Origin: Candidatus Flexifilum breve
Lineage (GTDB): Bacteria; Chloroflexota; Anaerolineae; Aggregatilineales; Phototrophicaceae
Direction: 5' to 3'
Assembly: GCA_016717205.1 (NCBI GenBank)
Contig: JADKGC010000002.1
Location: forward strand, 186,001 to 250,000
DNA length: 64,000 nt
In this document: positions 16,423-26,131 of the stretch, piece after piece
Numbering within the stretch: the first letter of the stretch is position 1
Layout of the letters: each line of letters opens with the position of its first letter
Made by a program: the position numbers and the translations under genes
The notes under the pieces: model-generated
What the model was told of the DNA's origin: nothing
The model's database searches: none
What the model saw: the letters and a program-made list of their open reading frames with translations, nothing else

Positions 16423-17892
16423 ATGAATTATATCAAAATTGATCTTGAGCGACATCTAGGACAAATTCATCCGCATATCTTCGGCGGCTTTGCCGAACAC
16501 CTCGGCCGCTGCCTCTACGGCGGCATCTATCAACCGGGGTCACCGCTGGCCGATGAGCGCGGCTTTCGGCGCGACGTCCTCGCGGCGCTGCACCGTCTGC
16601 AGATGACGATCATGCGCTATCCGGGGGGTAACTTCGTCTCCGGGTATCACTGGCGCGACGGTGTCGGCCCGGTCGCCGACCGCCCTGCGCGCCTAGAACT
16701 GGCGTGGCGTACGGTCGAACCGAATCATTTCGGCACCAACGAATTCATCCAGTTCTGCCGCCAGCTCAACGTTGACCCCTTCATCGTGGTCAACTGTGGC
16801 GATGGGGACATGCGGGAGGCGCGGGACTGGGTCGAATACTGCAACGGTACGCAGAACACCACCCTCGCCAATCTCCGCCGCCAGCATGGCTTCGCTGAAC
16901 CCCACCAGGTGAAATACTGGGGTATTGGCAATGAAATCGACGGTAGTTGGCAGATCGGCTACAAGACGCCCGAAGAATATGCCCGCGCCTATCTCGAATT
17001 CGCCAAGGTGATGAAATGGGTCGATCCGTCGATCAAGCTCATCGCTTCCGCGGTGTCGAGCTGGCGCGCCGAATATGTCGAACGCATCCAGCTCCTGATC
17101 GAACAAGCACCGGACCTCATCGATTATCTGGCGCTGCACTGGTATGTGGGCAATCCGGAGAACGATTTCGCGCAGTATATGGCGGTCTCGGAACTGCTTG
17201 AGCAGCGCCTCAGCGCGATTGAAGGGCTCATTCAGGCGGTGCGGCTGCAGCGCGGCATCACGCGCCCGATTGCCATCGCCGTGGACGAGTGGAACGTCTG
17301 GTATCGGATGCAGGGTACCACGCGCGAAGAACTCCATGACCTGGAAGAGAAATACAATCTTGAGGATGCCTTGGTCGTGGCGATGCACTTCAATGCGTTC
17401 ATTCGCCATGCGCGCTCGGTCAAAATGGCTAACATCGCGCAGATCGTCAATGTGCTCGCGCCCATCTTCACCCGTCCGGACGATCTGTTCCTGCAGAGCA
17501 TCTTTCATCCCTTCGAGCTGTACAGCCGCAACTGCGGCCGCATCGCGCTCGACGCCTACTGGTCAGGCGACACGTTCTCCAGCGGGGACTACACCGCCCT
17601 GCGCACGCTCGATGTGGCGGCCACCCTCGACGACCGCGCCCGTAAACTCTCGGTGTTCGTCGTCAACCGCAGCGCGACTCAGGCGCAGGAAACCACCCTC
17701 AAACTGGATGGCGGCCAGTTCACGGGGACGGGCTGCGCGTGGATCGTCAACGGCCCAGACCTCAAAGCCGAGAACTCATTTACAGATCCGAACCGGGTGG
17801 GCACAACCGAAGCCAGCGTGACGACCCGGTCGACTTCCGCGAATTTCACCTTTGAGCCGCATTCGGTGACTGCGCTCAGTTTCGATTTGTAA
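16423..17892 (+). CDS. Alpha-L-arabinofuranosidase, GH51
   Basis: A 489-residue intracellular GH51 enzyme releasing terminal arabinofuranose from arabinoxylan or arabinan oligosaccharides. Family landmarks: FGGFAEHLGRCLYGGIY at the N-terminus, YPGGNFVSGYHWRDGVGP, the acid/base Glu in GIGNEID and the nucleophile Glu in AVDEWNVWY. A C-terminal beta-domain completes the fold. No signal peptide, so it acts on imported oligosaccharides. ATG 16423 is chosen on family N-terminus; GTG 16405 is an in-frame alternative. It is the first gene of an operon with a CUT1 ABC transporter, which likely imports its substrate. Confidence 0.94.
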   Translation: MNYIKIDLERHLGQIHPHIFGGFAEHLGRCLYGGIYQPGSPLADERGFRRDVLAALHRLQMTIMRYPGGNFVSGYHWRDGVGPVADRPARLELAWRTVEPNHFGTNEFIQFCRQLNVDPFIVVNCGDGDMREARDWVEYCNGTQNTTLANLRRQHGFAEPHQVKYWGIGNEIDGSWQIGYKTPEEYARAYLEFAKVMKWVDPSIKLIASAVSSWRAEYVERIQLLIEQAPDLIDYLALHWYVGNPENDFAQYMAVSELLEQRLSAIEGLIQAVRLQRGITRPIAIAVDEWNVWYRMQGTTREELHDLEEKYNLEDALVVAMHFNAFIRHARSVKMANIAQIVNVLAPIFTRPDDLFLQSIFHPFELYSRNCGRIALDAYWSGDTFSSGDYTALRTLDVAATLDDRARKLSVFVVNRSATQAQETTLKLDGGQFTGTGCAWIVNGPDLKAENSFTDPNRVGTTEASVTTRSTSANFTFEPHSVTALSFDL

Positions 17893-18001
17893 TCGGTCGA
17901 AAAAACGCCACCTGAGAGGAGGTTCAGCCCCAGCGAGACGTCCCACCGAACTAGTTGATTGCCCGGCAGCTTTCAATATTTGATTGGAAAAGGAGCTCCA
18001 G

Positions 18002-19321
18002 ATGTCTAAGTCAAGATTCATGTTGTTGTTGCTTGTACTGTCGATTATGCTCGGTTCCATCTCAATGGCGAGCGCCCAGAGTGCCACTGACCTGTCCCTG
18101 TGGGTCTTTGTCGAACGCCACGGTCTGTTCATGCAGCATCAGGCGGAACGCTGGAACGAAATGAACCCGGATCGTCAGATCAATCTCACCTTTGAACAGA
18201 TCGACTACACCCAGATGCACGACAATCTGCTGGCGGCGCTGCTGGTGGGCACTGGCGCGCCGGATCTCGCCGATGTGGAAATCAAGAAGTTCGCCACCTT
18301 CACCAAGGGCGTGCTGCACTTCATTCCGCTCAACGAGGCCATCGATCCCTATCGCGCCGACATCATTGAATCGCGGCTTGCCCCGTATACCGCCGATGGG
18401 AACAACTACGGGATTGACTACCACCTCGGCTCGTTTGTGATGTACTACAACACGGCGATTCTGGAAGCGGCGGGCGTGGATGTCGACAGCATCCGCACGT
18501 GGGATGATTACATCGCCGCTGGTCAGCAGGTGACTCAGGACACCGATGGTGACGGCACGCCGGATGTCTACATGACCACTATCGAAACGACCGATATCTT
18601 CTCGACCTACCCGATCATGCTGATGATGGGCGGCGGGACCTACAACGCCGAGGGCGAGATCATTCTGGACAGCCCGGAGAATATCGAAGCGCTCCAGTTC
18701 GTTCAGGATCTGGTTCATGAATATGGGATCGCCCGACCCACGTCCGGCGGCAATCACCACTCTCCCGATCACTTTGTGGACTTGGTCGAAGGGCGCGTCG
18801 CCTCCCTGTGGATGCCGCAGTGGTACATGACTCGTTTCCCCGACAACATGAGCAGCGAACTCGCGGCGGTCGAAGTTGTCCGCCCGATGCCGATCTTTGA
18901 AGAAGGCGGCTACACCACGACGATGGGCGGCGGCACGGGCACCGTCATCACCGACCAGATCGACCCGAGCAAAATTGCGCTGGCGCAGGAATTCCTCGCC
19001 TTCGCGAAGCTGTCCTATGAAGCCAACGTCGCCCTGTGGACGGATCTCGGCTTCGACCCGCTGCGCCTCGATGTCTACGAAGACCCGGCGCTGTTGATCG
19101 AAATGTCGGACTTCAGCGGTGAAATCCCCTTCACATACATTCAGGCTGGTTTGGGGAACGTGGCGCCGGAATACACCGGGCCGTTCTATCCCGAAATCGC
19201 CACCATCTTCCAGACGACCGCGATGTACGATCTGATCGAGAATCAGAAATCGCCGGAAGAGGTGATCGCGGCGGCTTTGGCTGAGCTTGAGGCGATGGGC
19301 GCCGACATCGGCGGCGGCTGA
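18002..19321 (+). CDS. ABC sugar solute-binding protein (first GH51 locus)
   Basis: A 439-residue family 1 binding protein. The ATG at 18002 follows an AAGGAG site, so the upstream reading from 17984 is rejected. Residues 1-26 are a signal peptide ending near MASAQ. Typical segments: LLAALLVGTGAPDLADVEI, a NYGIDYHLGSFVMYYNTAILEAAGVD cleft region and DTDGDGTPD. Probably delivers arabino-oligosaccharides to the downstream permeases. A strong hairpin right after the stop should keep its expression above theirs. Confidence 0.93.
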   Translation: MSKSRFMLLLLVLSIMLGSISMASAQSATDLSLWVFVERHGLFMQHQAERWNEMNPDRQINLTFEQIDYTQMHDNLLAALLVGTGAPDLADVEIKKFATFTKGVLHFIPLNEAIDPYRADIIESRLAPYTADGNNYGIDYHLGSFVMYYNTAILEAAGVDVDSIRTWDDYIAAGQQVTQDTDGDGTPDVYMTTIETTDIFSTYPIMLMMGGGTYNAEGEIILDSPENIEALQFVQDLVHEYGIARPTSGGNHHSPDHFVDLVEGRVASLWMPQWYMTRFPDNMSSELAAVEVVRPMPIFEEGGYTTTMGGGTGTVITDQIDPSKIALAQEFLAFAKLSYEANVALWTDLGFDPLRLDVYEDPALLIEMSDFSGEIPFTYIQAGLGNVAPEYTGPFYPEIATIFQTTAMYDLIENQKSPEEVIAAALAELEAMGADIGGG

Positions 19322-19341
19322 TCGTTCGCTCTGCACAATCG

Positions 19342-19373
19342 AAAGCAGGTACCCGGCAGCGGGTACCTGCTTT
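19342..19373 (+). terminator. Intra-operon hairpin after the binding-protein gene
   Basis: A 13-bp perfect stem (AAAGCAGGTACCC and its complement) with a GGCAGC loop, followed by TTTTGC. It sits between the binding protein and the first permease and resembles an attenuating terminator. Confidence 0.75.
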
Positions 19374-19421
19374 TGCATTTGTCGGCTGAAAACTGGTCGC
19401 TAGTATGAAGGTAAAACTCAA

Positions 19422-20320
19422 GTGGTCCGCTCAATCGTCAACATACTCAATCATAAAAAAGTCGTCCCGTTTGTTTTCCTCATTCCCTTTTTGACCATAT
19501 TTGTTGTCTTTAAGGTTTACCCGGTCATTCTGGCGATCATCATGAGCTTCCAGAATTTTCAGGGGGTGACAAGTCAGGAATGGGTGGGACTAACCAACTA
19601 CGAGAATGTTTTTGAACTGGTACGGTTTAATCAAGCGCTCGCCAACACCACCATCTATACCATTGGAACACTCCTCATTCTGATCCCCGTGCCGCTCGTG
19701 CTGGCGGTACTGCTCGACACCGGGCGCGTGGTCCAAAGCACGGTGTTCCGCACGCTGATTTTCCTGCCCGCGTTGACCTCGCTCGTGGTCGCAGGCACCG
19801 TTTTCCGCCTGATTTTGGCGGAAGGCGGGTTCGTCAATCTCTTCTTGTCCTCTGTTTTGGAGCGAAACCCCTGCGCTGGCTCGAAGTCTCGGAACTCGCG
19901 CTCCCTTCACTCATTTTGGTGGCGACGTGGCGCTGGACCGGGATCAACATCCTGTACTTCAACTCGGGTCTGGTGAATATTCCGCGCGAACTCTACGAAG
20001 CCGCCATTATTGACGGCGCCAACGCCTTCCAGATGTTCTGGCGCATCACGCTGCCGCTGCTGCGCCCGACCACCCTGTTCGTCATTGTGCTGAGCATCAT
20101 TGGCGGCTATCAGGTGTTCGTCGAGCCGTTTATCCTGTATACCGGCGGCGGTGGCCCGGGCGACGGTGGACTCACCATGGCGCTGCTGATCTATCGCACG
20201 GCCTTCACCTCGTTCAATTTTGGGACGGCCGCCGCGATGGGCGTGATCCTCGCCGCCATCATCTTTGTTTTCTCGCTCATTCAGTTCCGTTTCTTCGGTG
20301 TATTTAGTCGGGAGGACTAG
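19422..20320 (+). pseudogene. CUT1 sugar ABC permease (MalF/UgpA type) with apparent frameshift
   Basis: The N-terminal part (GTG 19422, frame open to 19976) and the C-terminal part (frame open to 20320) together make one ~299-residue permease with about six membrane helices and the EAA loop (ELYEAAIIDGANAFQMFWRITLPLL). The reading switches frame at about 19854-19858: NLFLSSV in the first frame continues as FGAKPLRW in the other. One extra T in the TTTT run would restore a single reading. Either a recent inactivating deletion or a sequencing/assembly error in a homopolymer; both flanks look undecayed, which favours error or a very recent event. Confidence 0.82.
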
Positions 20321-20349
20321 AGTCGCTGGCTGTACAAACTTCCGACCAG

Positions 20350-21204
20350 ATGCGCGTCAGCATCAAACCCCGGCCCAACTACCGGGTGCGCGTCAACAAG
20401 ATCCTGTTGACGCTGTTTTTCATCCTGTTGACCATCGGGTTTATTTTCCCGTTGTACTGGATGGTGGTCAGTTCGCTGCGACCGGATGGCCGCATCTTTG
20501 TCGATGCGTTCGACCTGCTCCCCAGCGCCCTGTCGCTAGACAGCTACCGAACACTGTTTGAGGAAGAACCTTTCGGTCGCTGGATGCTGAATTCCGTGCT
20601 GCAAACCGGGGGCTTCGCGATCACCGCTTTGTTCCTGTGCACGACCGGGGGCTATGCGCTGGCCAAGTTCAAGTTCCGGGGGCGGAACTTGTTGTTCATG
20701 CTGATTCTGGTCTCGCAGATGATCCCCTTCCACCTGTTGATCGTCTCGCTGTTCCTGATGATCATTCAGTTAGGGCTGGTGGAGAATTACTTCGGCGCGA
20801 TCATCCCGATTGCCGCCTCGCCCATCGGCATCTTCTTCGTCCGCCAATACATGCTGTCCATCGACGACGAGATGCTGAACGCGGCGCGCGTCGATGGCGC
20901 GAACGAGTATCAGATCTTCTGGTCGGTGGTGCTGCCCAATGCGCGCCCGGCGATTGCCACCTTGTTCATCCTATTCTCGCTGGACTACTGGAATAACCTG
21001 CTCTGGCCGCTGATTGTCTTCCGCCAGGCGGAGAACATGCCGCTGGCGGTGGGCATCACCCGTCTGATCAACCAGTACCGCCAGTCCTACGATCTCGTCA
21101 TGGCGGGTTCGACGCTGGCTACCATCCCGATCATCATCCTGTTCCTGTTCCTGCGCCGGCAGGTCATGGAAGGCTTGGCCGCCACCGGCACCGGGATGAA
21201 ATAA
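20350..21204 (+). CDS. CUT1 sugar ABC permease (MalG type)
   Basis: A 284-residue inner-membrane permease with six predicted helices, the first at about residues 17-38. The EAA motif that contacts the ATPase is present (EMLNAARVDGANEYQIFWSVVLP). It pairs with the frameshifted MalF-type partner. No ATPase gene is in this operon, so a shared MsmX-like ATPase elsewhere in the genome is expected. Confidence 0.92.
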   Translation: MRVSIKPRPNYRVRVNKILLTLFFILLTIGFIFPLYWMVVSSLRPDGRIFVDAFDLLPSALSLDSYRTLFEEEPFGRWMLNSVLQTGGFAITALFLCTTGGYALAKFKFRGRNLLFMLILVSQMIPFHLLIVSLFLMIIQLGLVENYFGAIIPIAASPIGIFFVRQYMLSIDDEMLNAARVDGANEYQIFWSVVLPNARPAIATLFILFSLDYWNNLLWPLIVFRQAENMPLAVGITRLINQYRQSYDLVMAGSTLATIPIIILFLFLRRQVMEGLAATGTGMK

Positions 21205-21242
21205 GGTCAGCGGGCCAAACTGGGTTCGATCTTACCGGGCAC

Positions 21243-21284
21243 ATACACACAACCGCCTCTCATGCGAGAGGCGGTTGTGTGTAT
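21243..21284 (+). terminator. Strong hairpin terminator of the first GH51 operon
   Basis: A perfect 19-bp stem (21243-21261 and 21266-21284) with an ATGC loop, followed by ATTTCG, 38 nt after the permease stop. Confidence 0.85.
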
Positions 21285-21333
21285 ATTTCGAGAGGGGGTA
21301 GGGGGTGAGGGCTCTCAGGGGTAGGTTTTTAAT

Positions 21334-21473
21334 TGTAGGGACGAGGCATGCCTCGTCCTCCTGTGCTCACACAACCACCCTATCCGTTAAAACACCTCTT
21401 TTGCTTTCACAGACAACCGATCTATTGCCTAATCCAGAGGAAAAACCGGACGAGGCATGCCTCGTCCCTACAG
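21334..21473. repeat. Pair of palindromic intergenic repeats in inverted orientation
   Basis: Two perfect 20-bp palindromes (21339-21358 and 21448-21467, core AGGCATGCCT) are each extended on the outer side by TGTAGGG / CCCTACA, making a ~140-bp unit with terminal inverted repeats like a small non-autonomous element. The rest of the 21205-21795 gap holds no convincing gene; short readings across it look like chance. Confidence 0.6.
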
Positions 21474-21795
21474 GTTCTCAGCGAAGAAAACCGTATTCGA
21501 TGGGGAAGCATAAAAAACCTACCTCTGTTAGGGGGGTGAGGGGGAGACGCGAGTGAGGCTTATTCCTAACTCACATTATTTACCAACGACCCGAAACCCC
21601 GTTGCGTGGACAAATGCAGCCGGTAACAAGCCATCCGTTAGGCATCGAACAGCAGCGTACAAGCTTCTCTGACTGCTTGTTCCTGAGCATGCCCCCTAAA
21701 CATGTCAGACGTACCCTCAGGAATACACATCTGTCGTACTACCCCCTGCTGCACTCTGGTTACAATCGACAAAAACGAGCTACGAGTACAGAGTC

Positions 21796-24429
21796 ATGTC
21801 CTTACTGCGTACCAAAATCCAACTGCCACCGCTGCGGGCACAGCATATTCCACGGGAGCGACTGCTGCGACACTTGCTGAACTCGGCTGAGCCGCATTCG
21901 CGCTTGACGCTGGTGTCGGCTCCGGCCGGGTTTGGTAAGTCCTCCTGCTTGATCGAGTGGGCGCACCAACTGCGCACAACGGGGACATGGGTTGCATGGT
22001 ATGCACTCGATGAACGGGATAACGATCCCGCCCGCTTTGGGGCGTACCTGCTGGGCGCGTTTCAAGGCGCCAGCAGTAAATTCCAACCGACCGACTCTGA
22101 TCTTAAGCAGGCGGGGTTGCAGGAGACGATTCAGCACATCCTGAATGTCGCCGATGAGCTTGCGACTCAGACCATGCTCATGCTGGACGATTATCACCTG
22201 ATCACCGAGCCCCAAATTCACGATGCTGTCGGCTTCATGACGGAATACCTTCCCGAAAACCTGCGGCTTGTCATCGGGACGCGTGCCGATCCGCCCCTGC
22301 AGCTCGCCCGACTGCGCACACTCGGCGTGATCACTGAAGTGCGCATGGCCGATCTCCGATTCGAACAAGAGGAAATGGCGGTTTGGCTGCACCAGATGCT
22401 CGGTTGGATGCCCTCAAAGCGTTTGCTCACGCAGCTTGATGGTCTCACCGAAGGCTGGGCAGCGGCCCTCGCGCTGATCCTGATGAACCCAGCGCTGAAG
22501 GATGAGCAGGCGTTAGCATCCCAACTTACTCGCTATTCGCTCACACAGCGCCATATCTTTGATTATTTCGCCCAGGAAGTGTTTGAGCAGCAGTCGGAGC
22601 CGCTCAAGGCGTTTTTGCTCGATACATGCGCACTCGATTGGCTGAATCCTGACGTATGTACCGTGCTCACGGGCAAACCCAATGCGCCGCTGTTGTTGAG
22701 TCGTTTGGCGGCAGACAGTCTGTTCATTGTGCCGCTGTCCGAAACCGAACCCCTCTATCGCTATCACCATCTATTTGCCCAGTATCTGCGTCAGCAGCTG
22801 GAGCTGGCCGATAGACTACGTTATCTCCACCAGCATCGCCGAGCAGCGGAGTGGCATACGGCCCATGACAACTTCGTGGAAGCGGTAACGCATGCGCTGG
22901 CCTCGCAGGATCTCGATTTCGCCGCGCAGTTAATTGAATCACGCGCGTGGGAAGCGCTGACTTCGCGCGGCGAAATCTCGACGATCATGAATTGGCTGAC
23001 CTGCTTTACCGACGACGTCTTGAAGGGACGTCCCCGTCTATGTCTCTACTTCTCACGTGCTCTCTACTTGAGCGGGGACATTGAACGTTCCCAACATTTT
23101 CTGCAGTTCGCCACAGAAACATTGAGAGAGGTGGAGAGCACTATCCCTCATCGGCAGGCGCTCCAGACCATCGCCTTCAACTATCAGGCGACACTCGCAG
23201 CCTATCGGGGCGATCTTGAATCCGGACTGTATTGGATCAAGCAGGCGATCATACAGCAGCAGACCGTCGATGCGTTGGATCGGGTACGCATTGCGAATAC
23301 GAATGCCTTTATCCACTATCTCATCGGTGATGTTCCGACGGCGCAGAGTGCTTATCAAGCGGCATTGGAACAGGCGGAGCAGATACACCACCATTACTTA
23401 AGGCTCGACGCGCATTACTATCTGGCACAGCTCGATCTGCTGGCGGGCAAGCTCGACGCCGTTGAGGCCCGCTGTCAGGGTATACTTACGGGGTATGACG
23501 CGAAGATCGGCCCACTCAGCGCCCTGATGCTGCCGCTGGCAGCGGTCTATTACCAACGCAATCGAATCGTCGAGGCCGAAGCCACTGTGCGTGACGCGAT
23601 TGCGCTTGCTCGGCGTGCAAACATTCCCGATTTACTGTGTTTCGCTCATCTGACTCTCGCAAACACTCTGTTAGCACAGGGCAAATTTACCGAAGCCGAA
23701 GCGAGCATGGTGCAAGCGCAGAGCTACGCCCGTGGCTTCCACAGCCCAATGATGACATCACTCATTGGCGCGGCAGAGGCATACCTCGCCCTGTGCCTGG
23801 GTCAGCTTGAGGCAGGGACAGCGTGGGCCGCTGCCTACCGGATGACCAAAGACGCCGGGTTTTGCCGGGACTACGAAGACCTAACGCTGGCCCGAATCTG
23901 GCTGGCGCAGGGAGAATCTGACCAAGCCTTATCATTTCTGGAACAGCACATTACGCGCGCCGAGGCGGGAGGGAGACTCGCCACCGCAATCAGCGCGAAA
24001 TTTTTGCAGGCGTTGGCTTATCAGGCCAAAGGCGCTGTGCAGGCCGCGTTGGAGGCGCTCGAACCAGTGCTTCGACACGCCGCGAGCGACGGCATTCTCC
24101 GCCTGTTCCTTGATGCCGGACTGCCCGCCCGCAGATTGCTGCGCCTCGCCGTCGAGCACCATATCGCCGCCGACTATGCAGCTTATCTGCTGAATGTGGC
24201 TGCTCAGAATGAAACCATACAACATCCTGCCAATACCCTCACCGAGCGCGAAATTGAGGTGCTCGGGTACATGGCGGCGGGTGCCAGCAATCAAGCGATT
24301 GCAGCGAGGCTGGTGGTCAGTCTCGGTACGGTCAAGAGTCACATTCACCACATTATGAATAAATTGGAGGCGCAAAACCGTACCGAAGCGGTGAGCAAAG
24401 CCCGCAGTTTGCACATCCTCGCAGACTAA
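21796..24429 (+). CDS. MalT-like ATP-dependent LuxR-family regulator (STAND)
   Basis: An 877-residue signal-transduction ATPase. Residues 1-300 form a NACHT/STAND NTPase with Walker A APAGFGKSS (about 41-49) and Walker B TMLMLDDYH. A long helical TPR-type sensor region follows (about 340-800). The last ~65 residues are a LuxR helix-turn-helix (LTEREIEVLGYMAAGASNQAIA). This matches MalT/AlkS-type regulators of about 900 residues, which oligomerise on binding an inducer and ATP. It is monocistronic; no target can be assigned from the neighbours. Confidence 0.93.
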   Translation: MSLLRTKIQLPPLRAQHIPRERLLRHLLNSAEPHSRLTLVSAPAGFGKSSCLIEWAHQLRTTGTWVAWYALDERDNDPARFGAYLLGAFQGASSKFQPTDSDLKQAGLQETIQHILNVADELATQTMLMLDDYHLITEPQIHDAVGFMTEYLPENLRLVIGTRADPPLQLARLRTLGVITEVRMADLRFEQEEMAVWLHQMLGWMPSKRLLTQLDGLTEGWAAALALILMNPALKDEQALASQLTRYSLTQRHIFDYFAQEVFEQQSEPLKAFLLDTCALDWLNPDVCTVLTGKPNAPLLLSRLAADSLFIVPLSETEPLYRYHHLFAQYLRQQLELADRLRYLHQHRRAAEWHTAHDNFVEAVTHALASQDLDFAAQLIESRAWEALTSRGEISTIMNWLTCFTDDVLKGRPRLCLYFSRALYLSGDIERSQHFLQFATETLREVESTIPHRQALQTIAFNYQATLAAYRGDLESGLYWIKQAIIQQQTVDALDRVRIANTNAFIHYLIGDVPTAQSAYQAALEQAEQIHHHYLRLDAHYYLAQLDLLAGKLDAVEARCQGILTGYDAKIGPLSALMLPLAAVYYQRNRIVEAEATVRDAIALARRANIPDLLCFAHLTLANTLLAQGKFTEAEASMVQAQSYARGFHSPMMTSLIGAAEAYLALCLGQLEAGTAWAAAYRMTKDAGFCRDYEDLTLARIWLAQGESDQALSFLEQHITRAEAGGRLATAISAKFLQALAYQAKGAVQAALEALEPVLRHAASDGILRLFLDAGLPARRLLRLAVEHHIAADYAAYLLNVAAQNETIQHPANTLTEREIEVLGYMAAGASNQAIAARLVVSLGTVKSHIHHIMNKLEAQNRTEAVSKARSLHILAD

Positions 24430-24524
24430 ATCCACAAATCTAACTTCTGGTTGATGACAGCTTCAGGGGGTTTACGACTACTCTGAGGTTAGTTCGATGA
24501 AGTTCAACCCGAAGGAAAAACCTC

Positions 24525-25184
24525 ATGCTCGACCCTGCAGCCGACCACTTCAATCAGTGGACCTATATGGTGATTTGGATCATCCTGTTCGCTGTGATGC
24601 TCTTGTTTGTACCCTTCTACAAGAAGTCTCAGCGTAAGCCCAGCAGCGCCTATCTCGCCTTCATCATCGCGTTGGCGCTGGAAATGTTCGGCGTCCCCCT
24701 CAGCATGTATGTCATCACCTGGTTGATCGGCACGACCCTGCCCGATGGCGTGCTGTACGGACACACCTTACAGCCGTGGATTGGCCACTGGGGCATGTAC
24801 ATTGGCACCGTGTTGATGCTTATCGGTGTTGCACTGATGATGGTCGGTTGGCGCGTCATTCACAAGCGCTTCTGGAGCAAGGAAGAAGGCGAAGGTGAAC
24901 TGGTCAGCGATGGCATCTACGGCTACATCCGCCACCCGCAGTACACCGGTTTCATGCTCATCACCCTCGGCATGATCCTCGACTGGGCGACCCTGCCGCT
25001 GCTCATTATGTGGCCCATTCTGGTGGTCGTTTACTACCGTCTCGCCCGCATGGAAGAACGCGGGATGCTGGCGCAGTTCGGTTCTGCTTATGAGACGTAT
25101 CGCGCAAACACCGGGATGTTCCTGCCGAAGCTGCTGCGCCGTCCGTCGGCTGCGCCAGTCGCGCACAAAGCCGAAGCTCGCTGA
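24525..25184 (+). CDS. Isoprenylcysteine carboxyl methyltransferase-family (ICMT/PEMT-like) membrane protein
   Basis: A 219-residue membrane protein with about five hydrophobic helices. The C-terminal LVSDGIYGYIRHPQYTGF and later RMEERGMLAQFGSAYETY patterns are the SAM- and substrate-binding signature of ICMT/phospholipid methyltransferases. Bacterial members methylate lipids, sterol-like compounds or unknown small molecules. AAGGA precedes the start. It is followed 21 nt later by a small secreted protein, so the two may be co-transcribed. Confidence 0.85.
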   Translation: MLDPAADHFNQWTYMVIWIILFAVMLLFVPFYKKSQRKPSSAYLAFIIALALEMFGVPLSMYVITWLIGTTLPDGVLYGHTLQPWIGHWGMYIGTVLMLIGVALMMVGWRVIHKRFWSKEEGEGELVSDGIYGYIRHPQYTGFMLITLGMILDWATLPLLIMWPILVVVYYRLARMEERGMLAQFGSAYETYRANTGMFLPKLLRRPSAAPVAHKAEAR

Positions 25185-25205
25185 AGCGAGGGAAAGAGTC
25201 TGCTC

Positions 25206-25742
25206 ATGTCCAAAAACCTTCTCATCAGCGCAGCCCTGATCGTTCTGCTGGCGTGCGGTCTATTGACCGCCGCCGCGCCTTCCCTCTGGAAACAGATCAC
25301 CGACTCCCATCATGTCAACGATCTGGCGCAGCACATCGCAAACTTTGACCTCCCCGCGGGCTATGAGCCTGATTACGCGGTCGAGCTGCTTGGTTACACC
25401 GTTGTCGCTTATCGCGGCACAGATGAATATGCTCACCTGTCGTTTCTGCAAGCGCCGCCCGGTGTCATTCCCAACGATGCCGCGCTCGAAGGCTACATTC
25501 CGGATGATCGTGCGAAGACCCGCTGGAATGAGCCGACGCTGGTGCGGACCGAGCAGCGGACAATCCGCGACCAGGTTGCAACCCTCACCGTAAGTGACCG
25601 GACGAACTCGGAAGGTCGGCGCTACCGCAGCCTAAACCTGGTTTTTCAAGGTCGCGAAGGCACTGCGCTGATAGTCATCAACCAGCCCGTCTCATCGTGG
25701 GATGAAAACCAGATCGAAACCTTCATCGCATCCATCCACTAG
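25206..25742 (+). CDS. Small exported protein of unknown function
   Basis: A 178-residue protein. Residues 4-24 are a hydrophobic signal sequence or anchor (LLISAALIVLLACGLLTAAAP); a Cys at 17 is not in a clear lipobox. The remainder alternates short beta segments (LLGYTVVAY, GTALIVINQP) and has no motif I recognise. Its start follows the ICMT-like gene closely and its stop is 10 nt before the next gene, suggesting a three-gene transcript 24525-26100. Function not assigned. Confidence 0.75.
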   Translation: MSKNLLISAALIVLLACGLLTAAAPSLWKQITDSHHVNDLAQHIANFDLPAGYEPDYAVELLGYTVVAYRGTDEYAHLSFLQAPPGVIPNDAALEGYIPDDRAKTRWNEPTLVRTEQRTIRDQVATLTVSDRTNSEGRRYRSLNLVFQGREGTALIVINQPVSSWDENQIETFIASIH

Positions 25743-25752
25743 GAGTCACCGC

Positions 25753-26100
25753 ATGAACACGCATCTTAGGGAGCGTGTCAAAGCACGACTTGAACAGTAC
25801 ACTGAGATCACACTGGGGACTTGCGGACAAGCAGGTCCCCAGATCAGCATCGTCTCGTATCAATTTCGGAATAACGCGCTGCTGCTCTTTCTGCCGCGGA
25901 ATTCCGATCACCTCTTTAACCTTGAGCATCAACCTCGGGTCACCCTGCTCACGCCGACCTGGAAGCTCGACGGACACGCTGTCCGTTCGGACAACAGGCT
26001 TGCGCCCCACGAATGGCAAACCGTCGTGCAAGTTCAGCCCGACCGCCTCCATATCCTTTCCGAAGACAGGCAGAGCACCGTCGAAACCATCGACTTCTAA
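25753..26100 (+). CDS. Pyridoxamine 5'-phosphate oxidase-like FMN-binding protein
   Basis: A 115-residue split beta-barrel type protein starting at ATG 25753 behind AGGAG (the longer upstream reading overlaps the previous gene and is rejected). The pattern EITLGTCGQAGPQISIVSYQF and FLPRNSDHLFNLEHQPRVTLL is that of small PNPOx-like flavin reductases/oxidases, shorter than true PdxH (~210 residues). Cofactor (FMN or F420) and substrate cannot be decided. Confidence 0.72.
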   Translation: MNTHLRERVKARLEQYTEITLGTCGQAGPQISIVSYQFRNNALLLFLPRNSDHLFNLEHQPRVTLLTPTWKLDGHAVRSDNRLAPHEWQTVVQVQPDRLHILSEDRQSTVETIDF

Positions 26101-26131
26101 AGTAGGTTCTCGAAAGAAATCCACGAACGGA

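Noticed and set aside
21602..21880. A 92-codon open frame before the MalT-like regulator
   Set aside because: Overlaps the real start of the regulator in another frame and shows no family features.
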